Shown here: positions 42,901-53,700 of the stretch, piece after piece
How the letters are laid out: each line of letters begins with the position of its first letter
Position numbering within the stretch: position 1 is the stretch's first letter
Assembly (NCBI GenBank): GCA_964035575.1
Contig: OZ037886.1
Location: 930,001 to 994,000, forward strand
Length of the DNA: 64,000 bases
Direction of reading: 5' to 3'
Source of the DNA: Rhynchopus sp. YZ270_cl-10
Lineage: Eukaryota; Euglenozoa; Diplonemea; Diplonemida; Diplonemidae
Translations under genes and position numbers: made by a program
The notes under the pieces: model-generated
Database searches by the model: none
Told to the model about the DNA's origin: nothing
Seen by the model: only the letters and a program-made list of their open reading frames with translations

Positions 42901-42924
42901 ACAGCACGCTTTGCGGATAAGTAA
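30945..42924 (+). CDS. Giant zinc-knuckle, coiled-coil, ADP-ribosyltransferase protein
   Basis: Exons 30945-42413 and 42598-42924 (donor GTATAA) give 3,931 residues. A CCHC zinc knuckle, CENCGAEGHTRLGC, is at about 173-186. From about 316 to 716 lies a low-complexity Ser/Asp/Gln/Arg region built on SQRDV and QSDV units. Residues 806-1619 are largely charged coiled coil; 1620-2950 are Pro/Ser/Thr-rich and disordered. At about 2990-3290 is an ADP-ribosyltransferase domain of the R-S-E class: RLYRGFGG (Arg about 3188), FWPAFSSCACD (Ser about 3214) and SQYPDEREVLLSP with the E-x-E pair (about 3263-3265). A poly-Pro stretch and a C-terminal coiled coil follow. No signal peptide, so probably cytosolic or nuclear. 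It could mono-ADP-ribosylate protein or nucleic-acid targets; the knuckle suggests RNA or single-stranded DNA contact. Domain order is unlike any protein I know. Confidence 0.88.
31890..33090 (+). repeat. Degenerate coding repeat (QRDV/QSDV region)
   Basis: Within the giant protein, short units encoding S-Q-R-D-V, Q-S-D and related peptides recur dozens of times, with DNA words such as TCGCAGAGGGATGT and AAAGTGATGT repeating. This keeps several other frames open on both strands for hundreds of bases. Confidence 0.8.
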
Positions 42925-42932
42925 ATAATATA

Positions 42933-43060
42933 GTGGAGCTCATCAGGTGTCTACACTGATACCAAGTTTTCAAAAAAAAATCTTTTAAGTACAATAGCCT
43001 TCGGGCGACATTGAGTACAGATCCTGCACTAGCAGGTGATTGTCGACACAACAAAAAAAG
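42933..43060 (+). repeat. A-D structured element with UUCG hairpin, copy 2
   Basis: It begins 9 bases after the stop codon of the giant gene: GTGGAGCTCATCAGGTGTC, TACACTGATACC, AAGTTTTCAA. The D half has GCC-TTCG-GGC, then CGACA (43006-43010) pairing with TGTCG (43041-43045), with an inner stem CCTGC-ACTA-GCAGG (43023-43036), ending in ACAACAAAAAAAG. Compared with copy 1, both the tetraloop stem and the inner stem differ in sequence but still pair. Confidence 0.75.
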
Positions 43061-43070
43061 AGAAAACAAA

Positions 43071-43685
43071 CAGGCCTTTTGCTAACTTTGGGATTTTCCC
43101 CCTGAATGGCATGATGGTCAAAAAAAATAATTTCCTGGAAAAAAAGTACATTCCGAGCTTTCCCACCTGGTAAAAGCGGTCGTCGCGCGCTTCGCGCGCG
43201 CCTCCCTGCCAGCCACAGGGTGGAGAGGCGAAGGGTCAGTTTTGCGAGATAACAAAAACGGAATCTAATCCTTTATTAACGGTCCTTGGTCTTGCGCCTT
43301 ACGTACACTAACCGTACAAAATCAATACGTCTTCCAGAAGCAGGGGCTGTTGCAACGGTTGGGTCAAGTTTCATTTCTGGCTGAAAAATGCAAGGGAATC
43401 CCCTTTGACATTGTAAAATGGCACCGTAGGCAGGAAGAAAATAGCGTACAGCGCGAGCGAAGCGAGCGGGAATTTTTTTTTGAGGTATACCTCCGCGAGC
43501 GTAGTGAGCAGAAAAATTTTAAGGTGCCATCATGCCATCATGCCATCTGGGGGGAAATCCCCAGGTGATGGAGAGCGAAAGCCCTGCCTCACCACCCCCC
43601 GTGGCATGATGGTGGCATGATGGAAAAAAAAATAAAAAACGCCCAAAAACGTGGCATGATGGCATGATGGTTAGCAAAAGGCCTG
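43071..43685. mobile_element. Non-autonomous hAT-type element, 615 bp
   Basis: CAGGCCTTTTGCTAAC (43071-43086) is matched by GTTAGCAAAAGGCCTG (43670-43685). The 8-base AAAACAAA flanks both ends (43063-43070 and 43686-43693). Inverted ends starting CAGG and an 8-bp duplication are typical of hAT elements, although the duplication is low-complexity. The interior has no transposase but several GGCATGATGG subterminal repeats in both orientations, and GC-rich hairpins near 43180 and 43460. It inserted just behind the A-D element. Confidence 0.8.
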
Positions 43686-43693
43686 AAAACAAA

Positions 43694-44731
43694 AACAAAA
43701 AAAAAAAAAAAAACACATTATTAAAATCGCCCATTTTCGAAAAATGGAGCGGTCTTTTATTTTATTTTGTCGGCTTTCCCCTCACAACTCCAGCCATGCG
43801 TTATGTTATGTTTTTAGTAGTAAAAAAAAAGCAATTTATTTTTTGTGCAGAAATATGGAAGAAAATGACTTTTTTTTTAAAAGGGCCAAAACAAAATACC
43901 AGAAGAGTCAATTTTGTGGTTTTGTTTATTTAGGCCTTTTTTTTAGAGCGGAGAACATTTCCAGAAAAATGTTTTCTTTTTAGATGTGAGGCACTTTTTC
44001 TCTTTCGTCTTTCGATATTTCAGTTTTTTGTTCATTTTTTTTTAGTCGCCAGAGCTTTCTTTGTGCCTGTATACGTTAAAAGGCAGCTGCAAGCAAATCT
44101 AACACCGTCCAAGCATTGTCTTATAAGTCTAGATGAATGAGTACTAGATGCTTAAACGCATCTGACAAATTTCTTTAAAATGGCTTGGAAGGGAGGCTTG
44201 GGAAAGGGGGCAGGGAAGACCGTACCATTGTCTTGCGGAGGTTTTTTGTTTTGTTTTGTTTTTTTTTTTTTTTTTTGCTCGCATGCCAATGAAGTGCTCT
44301 CTGGGGGGGTTCGATAACCCCGCGCGGAGAACCAGTGCCCGAGGCGTTTGCACTTTCATTTTTCTTCTTTTTTTGCTCGCTGCGGTTGGGTTGCCATTTT
44401 TTCGACCTCCAAAAAAAAAAAACCTGTCGTATTTTATTTTGTCGAAAACGCCGTTTCTTTTTACTCTTTTATTAGATCACTTCTATCCTTAACCTGCCCC
44501 TTCATTTTGTTCAATTGTCAATACCGTATCTTTGCCAACGCAAAGCAAAATAAAGCTATTCTTTTTTCACCCTTTTCCGAACACAATGTTTTTGTATCAA
44601 TGTCACCCTACACCAACTCCCCGGAGGGCCTCCCCCTCCCCTCACGTCTTTGCACTTCACTTAAGCCCTTCGTTGGGCATGGGAAGTTGTGGCCGTATTC
44701 ACCTTCGTTTCTTCCTACTTCTCTCCCCTCA
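43694..44731. other. AT-rich intergenic stretch
   Basis: No coding frame supported. A short E-like repeat with an acceptor-like tract is at 43982-44024 and a C element (GGGGTT-CGAT-AACCCC, GCGGAGAACCAGTG, TTTGCACTTTCA) at 44301-44360. A CT-rich tract ends in CCCTCAG at 44732. Confidence 0.55.
44301..44360 (+). repeat. C element
   Basis: A GGGGTT-CGAT-AACCCC hairpin, then GCGCGGAGAACCAGTGCC and GGCGTTTGCACTTTC, followed by a T-rich tract. It is the closest relative of the copy at 21.27 kb. Confidence 0.6.
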
Positions 44732-44788
44732 GCATATCCCCACCAGGTAAGACACAGCAATGCTGGCCTAGAGAGGAGGGGCAAGAGT

Positions 44789-47700
44789 ATGCAGGTGTTT
44801 TCTGCATGTCGGGTGTGGGTGCTGTGCGTGCTGCTCCTGCAGTGTGCGCAGCCCTGTGCTGGGGTCGACAAATACCTGGTAGACAAGGTGAACGCAAAGA
44901 GCTATGGCAGCACCATCCCCATGGCAGCACACATCGAGTTCTCGATGTCGATAAAGATCCATGGGAACAACACCGTCGACTACACCGTTGCTGTGTACCA
45001 TGCCGGCACCTGCCCTGACGCGGAAGGTGCACTGAGCACGACTGGGAACTCCACCATTATTGCGCAAACGATATTCTACCAGTCCGCAAGCGACACTACG
45101 CTGACCTTAACGATACCTGCAGTGGATATCTACGACACGCTGGAGATCTGTGCACGTGGCTCTATCATCGCAGCGGATACAACTTGGGTGAAACTTGGCT
45201 TTTCCACAGCGGTGCACCCCGTCACGGTGCTGTCGGAGAACCTGCACACGAGTGCAGCAGCGTCGCTGTTGGTTGTGAAGCAGTCTACGCCCAAGATCAC
45301 CTTTGGTGGTCTCTCTGGCACCGGCCTCTGGCCCAGCGCAGGGTTCTCCACAGGCGCCGCCTGCAGTCTTATGTACTACAGCAGCGCGGAAGGCGTCGTG
45401 CAGCTGACAGGCTCAGACACAACAAACCTCGACATCGCCTCGCAGTACCAGATGTGCTTCTCGCTCGACGGCACCTCCGAGGGCACCCAGCACGCCAACA
45501 TCTACTACGAAGTTCTCGCGCTCAGCACAACAGCAGCAACAGTGCAGGTGTCCAGCGGGACCAACACAATAGACATCACTGGGACCCTGAACGAAGGTGG
45601 GGGGTTGCAGTCGACGTGGAAGTCTGGCGGCAGCATTGATGCAAGCAACCTCAAATTTGAGTTGCGTTCCCAGGCAGGCAGTGTGACTGTGGCGCAGAGT
45701 TCGTACACAATCAGCGGCAACGTGATGTCCGTTGTCTTCCAGCTGGCCGGGGCGGTGACGGATGGCATGATAATGGATTTGGCGATGTCGTCGTTCAGTC
45801 TAAAGACGTGGTCGTCGGCGTTCAACACGAGTATCCAAGTATCTATGCAAGTCGCAGCGAGCGCACCTCCTACGAGCGCACCTCCTACCCCAGCACCGCC
45901 GACATCTGCTCCAAAGACGAGTGCTCCTCCAACACCTGCCCCTAAGACCAGCCCCCCTCCGACACCAGCCCCACCCACGGCTGCACCACCAACATCGTCG
46001 CCACCTACCCCAGCACCGCCAACACCCGCACCGGACACGTTGGTGCCTGGGAAATCCGCATCCCCTCCCACGCCTGCGCCACCTACACCAGCACCGCCAA
46101 CACCGTCTCCACCGACACCAGCACCGCCCACGATCGCACCCACATCAGCCCCACCAACACCCGCGCCGCCACCAGGGTCGACAAACCCTCCCCCCACACC
46201 GGCGCCACCAGCGCCACCTCCGCCAACGCCGAGCCCTCCCGTCTCGGATGTGGTTGCAGTGATCTCGAGCATCAACATCCAACTGCAGCAGGGCTCCAGC
46301 GGGACGACAGTGGCTGCGGGAAGTACAACAAACCCGGTGCTCATCGGTGCGTTCACCTCCTCGACGCCTGTCGTGCTGATGCTGACAACCACGAACGTTG
46401 GCAGCGCCGACACGGAGATTGGCTACGGCGCGACTGGCTGTGGGAACAACGAGGTGACAGGCAAGAAAATCATCACCCCGAGCAAAGGTGAGATCCCTGT
46501 TAGTGTGCTGGCGGAGCCAGGTGTGAAGTGGCTCTGCATCAAAGGGAGCACTGCTTCTTCGTTCTCGATGACGGGTTTTAAGGTTGGGGTGACGGCATTC
46601 CCTTCGAACATGAAGTACGGCGGAGAGCTTCTGGGGAATGTGTCCGAGCACAACCAGGCTGACTACAAGCCGACGCTGTTTGCGATGTCAGGCACCGCTC
46701 TGAACCTTAATGTAAACTTCCAGGTGATTGGCGGGTCGCCTACGACGGACCCCTTGGACAGTGGAGCGGCGGTGCTGTGGATACGTCTTTCGGCAACACA
46801 CTGTGGCGTGTCGTCCCCATCGTCGTCGCAAGACATGTTCGGCACCTTGACGAACTATGCTGCCGGCATCGTCACTGCGAACGGCATCACCAGAACTGGC
46901 ACCGGAAAGCTCGTGCTTACCAACGCGGTCCATAAGCGTGGTGCCTTTTACGTGTGCGTCGCCCTGGGGACGTCGACCTCAGTGGTCCCTGACGACGGCT
47001 TGTTCCACCTCCCCCTGAACCTCTTAGTCGTTCTCAGTGGCATCATCATCGGTGGTGAAGAGTCGCAGGTGATACCCATCAGTAGCAGCCCCTCTCCTGA
47101 CAAGCCCCTCACGATCTACCAGGACAACCTCAAGCACGTGACTGTGCAGCTCACGCATACCTCCTCCCATGGGTACGAGAAGCTTTTCAACGGGAACGAA
47201 TGGTCCGGGCTCTCCATTGTGCCTGCAGTGTACGGTCAGTGCAAGAACATCGCTTCGACGAGTACACCTAACTTTGGATCCTGGAAAACGTCGGGGTCAT
47301 ACCTGTCATATTCGTTTACGTTCCACAGCTACAAGAACGTGTTGGTGCCAGGGAACACGGAGTACACGTTTTGCGTCGCTGTGGTGAGGCAGCATCCTGC
47401 TGATTGGGCAGCAAACCCGCCAAGCCCTGCCACAACGCAGGCGTCGCCTGTTGTCGTGTTTGAGGCCTTCAGAAGCACACAGATCCTGCTGCGGTCCACA
47501 GAGTTGGAGCAGTTCTTGGAGGTCAATTTGAAGAGTCCACATATGGACCCATCCGTGGTGGCTTCGTGGCCTCGGTTTGGAGTGTTCCAGAGCACATCAC
47601 TGACACTGCGTGGGTCGTTCTTGGATGGGTCGGGTTTGGTGCAGAGTGAGTTCTCGACGGCGCTTGACTCGAGTGCGGCACGCTTCCGTATGTCGGCTGA

Positions 47701-50700
47701 CCCGGCCAATTGCGACACAAGTGTGTACACTGCTGTGCCTGCATCGCCAACACAGTACGTCGACTATTTTCAGCTCATATTCACCACACTCCCGTCGCTC
47801 TCACAGATGTTTGTATGCGCTGCTGTTCGGTTTGGCCGCAGCTGGGGGAACTCCCTGTCATACACCGCTGTGCCCGTCACCTTCGAAGCACTGCCGTTCA
47901 CAAGCATCAACGGCAACCCCGCTACGGGAAGCGACCTGATTGTTGTTGCACAGAAGGTGATCTTCTGCATTATTGGGGAGCAGCCTTGTACGGATTACCT
48001 CAATAGCTCGCAGGTCTCGAATAAGTTCCCATTCTCGACGTTGCGCATCACGGATGAGGGGCAGTGTCGCAACTTCTCAGCACCCACACGTGGTGAGGGG
48101 CCTTTTGTCGAAGGCGTTGTGTCGTACTACTACGACGTGCCCGCTATCATGTCGTTCCCGCCCTCGGAGGTGTACGAGATGTGCATTGTGTTCCCTGCTG
48201 GGGGGGCGGAACGCGATGCGGAAGTGTTGTCCCCGCAGGCGAGTGTGATGTCGTTGCCGATGGCGCTGCAGCGGTTGGACCTTAAGCTGCAGAACAACAG
48301 CATGGGGTCGAGGGGGACGATCCGGGTGACCGGCATGTCAATGTCGCCTGTGGCACCTCTGACGTTTAAGTTGGCCGCAACGTTGACAGGCTCCTCGGTC
48401 ATGACGTTGTGGCTGCAGTTTGCGTATGCGGGTGAATGCGGGCTGACACCCTTCTCCTCTGTCGTGGACGGCATCAGCGCCTCGCCCTTCGCAGTGTCGT
48501 CCTGCAGCGACGTCGCGCTGGCATACCTAAGCTACGCACCAGGGGTGACAATGGCACCGATAGAGGTCTGCGTCGCGTTGTCATCGTCGCATTTTTTGTC
48601 GCCGTCGTACACCATCTTCGAGGGGACCGAGATTTACTATCGTGTCGACCCATTTCCGACTGCGTTTCAAGCGGAGCAATCACCAAACTTCTTTGACCGA
48701 GAGGTGAACCAAGGTAAGGGTGGTGTTGACGTGCCATTTGTTGTGACCATCACAGATGCAGGTGGGACTTTGACGGACACACTACCGGCGTCGATCATTG
48801 TAAGCGACGAGGTGCTGGAGTGCAAGATGGAGGATGTGGAGGTGTGCGTCCGTGAGTGCGAGATGAACCTCATCGACGGCATCGCAGACTACCCGGGTGG
48901 CCCGACGGATCCGGAGTTCTCAGAGTGCAACATCCTCTGTGAGTTACGCAGCATAGACAACTGCACCGTGTGGACGCCAGTACAGAACTACATCCGCACC
49001 TCGCAGGTCACGCCCGACGGCTACACCGCCAACAATAAGTCCGTCATCTTCTCCTGGCCCGCCGCACTCACCCCAAAGTTCCGCTATTGGTACCGCTTCC
49101 GCGTCTGGGGGGAGGTGGCCGGCTTCCTCTCGATGGTGTCGGAGTCGCTGTCGCTGCCGTTTGCTGTGCTGGGGTGTTACGATTGGAGGCATTTGCCAGG
49201 TCGTTTCCTGCAGTCCACGGTGTCTGGGAACGACTATTATGCGCTTGCACAGTACGCAGAGCCGTTCACATCAGTGTGCGTGGGGTGTCCGAGTGGTGCA
49301 CGGTGCGACGGCACAACGGAGCTGCGCACGATGGACAACTACTGGCGTGCATCGATCATGTCAAAGACGTTCTACTCATGCGCCGCACCACGTGGCACAC
49401 TCTCCTGCCGCGACTACACCGTTGTGGGTGCCTGCCGTGTGTCGTCCCTGCCACACCGCTTCGACGTGGAGCTCCACCCCATCACCCAAGGCCCATCTTC
49501 CGACATCGTGCAGAACGACAACCCCCTCTGCACCCTCTGCAACGAGGGCTACGGCCGCCAAGGCACCTCAGGAGGGCTCTGCGGGCAGTGTGTGCCCGAC
49601 TGGCAGTCGTGGGTGGTGACTGTGGGGGCGACGCTTCTCGTGGTAGTGGCGCTGATGGGGATGGTGCTGTCCACACTACGTTCGTCGCGTGAGCTCAAAA
49701 AGAACGAGCTTGCGATCATGTTGCGTATGTTCCTTTCGTACGTGTCAGTGGCATCTCTGACTGGGAACTATGGAGAGCTGTACGCGAAGATTCTGAAGGA
49801 CACATTTGGTGTGCAGCAGAAGGTGTCCGGGCAGGTCATCGGGCAGGTCGCTGCGTTTGACTGTTTGTTCCCAGGTTTTAATTACTACCATAAGTTCAGC
49901 TTCATTATGTCGATGCCGCTGATTTTCACGGTTTTGCTTGCGTTTGCGTTTGGGCCGTTGCTGCATGCTGTTAAGCAGTACTTTGTTGGGAAGAAGCGGA
50001 AGCGCAACTTTTTGCGTGATATGGCGTGGTTTGGCACGAAGAAGACTGGCGACGTGTTGCTCAACGAGCGCAGCTCTGATGGCGGTGACCGTGTCCTGCC
50101 CATTGAAGACGACCCTCTGCGTGGAAGCGATACTGCCTCGCCCACTGCCTCAAGAGTGGCCTCCCACAAGTCTGAGACCATGCCCGACAACCCAAGCATC
50201 CAACTCGTAGAAAAGCCCGCAGACGAGCTTTCCAACCACCCGAACATCCCAGAGCCTGCACCCAGCCTCACCGTAGAGGGCACACAGCTCAGCATCAGCG
50301 AGCCCCCACGCCCGAAATCCTCCTCCAACGCAGAGTCCGCACACACCCGCGAAAGCTCCATGGATAAGGCACGCAGCGCGTCCTCGGCGATGCTCTCAGG
50401 TGTGCAGGCAGGTGTGCAGTCCACCACAGGACATATCTCTGCTGGGCTGGGTGAAGTCGCTGGGAAGGCGAACGAACTGGGCGGCGACTGCAAGAAGGTG
50501 ATAGAGGACACTGCAGAAGAGGTCGTCGACTTGGTCAAGAAGCCGCTGGAGAACGTCAGCAACGCCGTCGCGAGTCAGTTCGATATGGCGAGCAGGAATT
50601 CAAAGCTTCTCGACCAGAAGAACATCGAGGCTGTGAAGAAGCTGAGTGAGCTGTTCGACCGCCTCGACCGCAACAGCAACGACTCGCTGTCGAAGTTCGA

Positions 50701-53700
50701 GTTGAAGTCTGCGTTTTCGTTTGACCCTGACATCCAGAAGATCATCAAAGTGAAGTTTGACAACGACTCTGACCTGTTCTGGGAGTCGCTTCTTCCTGAC
50801 AAGGAGAACCGCTTTGGTGTGAACAAGGAGCGTTTTATAGCTGCGATGTCTGCCTTTGAGCAGTCGTCGAAACGCATTCTTCCTGGCAAGGGTTTGCTTG
50901 GGGGTATGCAGATCGAGAAGGAAGACTCAGACGCACTCTCCGTCATTGACGAACACGAGGACGAGCTGGGCGCGCTGCTTGGCTTCAAAAGCGACGAGCT
51001 GAAGAAAGCGTACTTCGCATCCATGGTCATCTTCCTCACTTTCATCTTCCCCACGGTCCTGGAGACGGCTGCGAAGTTTCTGCAGTGCGACGATTACGAG
51101 TGGGGTGTGGAGGACAACCATACCACTGTTGTAACACGCAGCGTGTTCCGCCATGACTCGCGCCTTGACTGCAACGACCCGCTTTTTACACGGTTCCAGT
51201 TTGCGGCGATTGTGCTGATGGTCTTCTACGGTGCGGGGTTGCCTATTGGGGCTATGGTTGCTTTACGCTGGATCCGTGGACCACAGATTGTTCCTGCAAA
51301 CGAAACACCTGAGGAGCGCACTCGTCGCAAACAAGGATTGAAGAACGCACGTATGATGTTTGGCTTCCTGATGGCCGGCTACACGAAGCAGTGCTGGTAC
51401 TGGGAGGCAGTGGTGATGATGCGCAAATCCGTGATGGTCTTCATTTCTGTATACGTCCGCAGCACCATGTCCACCTACGCAGCCATGTGGACCGTCTCCA
51501 TCTGCTGCCTCCTCCAAGCCCGCTTTGAACCGTACGTCCACCAAAACCTCAACCGACTCGAGCAAGGCTCCCTCCTTGCCATCGCCGTCACCCTCAACCT
51601 CTCGCTCCTCTACCACCCCTCCACAGGGGGGCTGACCGACACCAGCACAGGGTTCCTTCAGTTTGCCTTCTGGTGTTTGACGTTGATGCTGATGCTTGCG
51701 AACATCCTGCTGGTGGCGGTGTTCATGTATTGGATTGGGTACTATCTGCTTGAGTTTGTGTCGGAGATTGCTCGGGAACAGCTGGTTTGGATCAATCGGG
51801 TAGGGGCGAAGCTTCCGCTGTTTGGCCGTGTGTGGTTGATGCGGTCGTGGCGTGGGGATGTACTGTATGCACGTTCAGAGGTGACAGGAAGGCGGCGTAT
51901 CGTGAAGGACGGTGCCACCCCACTGCTTGCGATGTCCGAACAGAAGTTCCTCGGCACGCTGCGGCAGAGCCTCAGCAACGTCATCTTCCTCCGCCGTGCA
52001 GAGATCTCCCCCTTCGACGACTTCTCCTTCGAAGCGCAGCAGGACAACGGCACACCCCCACCTTCCCCAATCCTCCGCGACCGTGAATTCCTCTCCGCCC
52101 TTGGCAAAATCCCCTGCGACACCATCACTGTCGGCTCCCGCGTACAAATGGCGCTTGACCCTGAAGACATCGACCACACCCACCACACCTATGGCGAGCT
52201 TGAGGTACCACACGCCATGAGGATCCTGTCGCCCCTCTTTGGCGACGCTGTATTCGAGGACAACAAGATCGAGCACGGTGGTCTTCCCTGTTGGAAGTCC
52301 AAGACCGGACAGTTCCTCTATTCAACAGGCGACCAGAAATGGGCTATTGACGAGGTGCTTGGCAATCGTAATCCAAAGTACTTCACAATGTCGCCACATG
52401 AGGACATCATGCCTCATGAAGTGGAGACCTGGTGCGATGGCAACGGGGTTTCCAACATCCGTGTCACCACCCCCCCAGGGGGACCATATGGGACTGTCTT
52501 TGCGATCGATGAGATCACCAGAACTGCGCGCGTCTATTGGGACGTCACATCGCATAAGCTCACGAACACCCCGAACAAAACCCACCTCCACCCGCTGGAC
52601 CACCTCGAAATGCTTCAGGCGGACTCTGGGATGTGGAAATACCTTGCTGGAACGGACTGCATTTTCAGGGGTGTTTCGAAGGTCGGTGTTTTCATTCGGT
52701 GGAAGGTGATTGAGAAGGAGGGTGTGCTGACTACTGTAGGGTCGAAGGCGAGGATTATTGCTGTCGTGAAGCCTGCACCGTATCGAGGACGCGAAGACGA
52801 TCCGCTGAAGTCAGGGAAATTCGATTATGCAGAATCATGCAAGATGTCCTGGCCATACGACAAACGAGAGGAGGACGATCAGCTAGGTGTCCTCCGAGAG
52901 TGCTTCGGGAACCCTCCCACACGTCTCTGTGACTGCGCCTTCGATGCTGCTGAACAGGTCTGCACAGGAATGAACGCACAGTACGAGGCCTCCCCTTCCC
53001 TCACAAGCCGTATTGCCTACGGAAAGTGCATCGAATTCTATTACTGGCAAGGCGACGAACCAACAATGTGCATCGAACCCCTGGTCTACACAGAATCAAA
53101 GATCGGCTACGGCGGGCACGTCCACGACTTTCACAGCAAAGAACCAGGTTTCCAGGTCTGCATTCGCCTGCTGTCAGACCAAGGTGAAGGGTTCATGAAA
53201 AAGCCGCCACCACCTCCTCCACGCATGGAGAAGAAGAAGGCGAAGAAACGTCGGTCGTCTGATTCGCAGGTTGTGACTGCAGTCTCGTATGACGATGACA
53301 TTATGGACACAATGTTGGGTGACGAAGGGCACGATTCTGATGATGACATTGATAAGCAGACGTGCGATTTTAATGCGCAGCTCAGACAGATGGAGGAGGT
53401 GATTGGGAAGCAAACTGCTGAGCTGGAAGAGCTGCGGCAGGCGAACACTGACAATGGTACAGCCCCTAATGGCGACCAGCTGCAGGCACTGCAGAAGGAG
53501 AAGGAACGGATTGGCGAGTTGTACATACAAATGCTTGAAGACATGCAGGCGCTGTCGACACAGCGTGAGATGCTTGCAAGCCAGCAGAAGAAGAAGGAGA
53601 TGGTCTACAAAAGCCACATCAACAAGTTGCAACACCGCATCGATGCCTCTGCACAAAAGCACGACGACGCATCCAAAATACTGGGCACCGTTGAAGAACA

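Noticed and set aside
44301-44330. tRNA-derived SINE suggested by GGTTCGATAACC in the C elements
   Set aside because: The word is better explained as a 6-bp hairpin; no A box lies upstream and the copies lack a common 3' tail.
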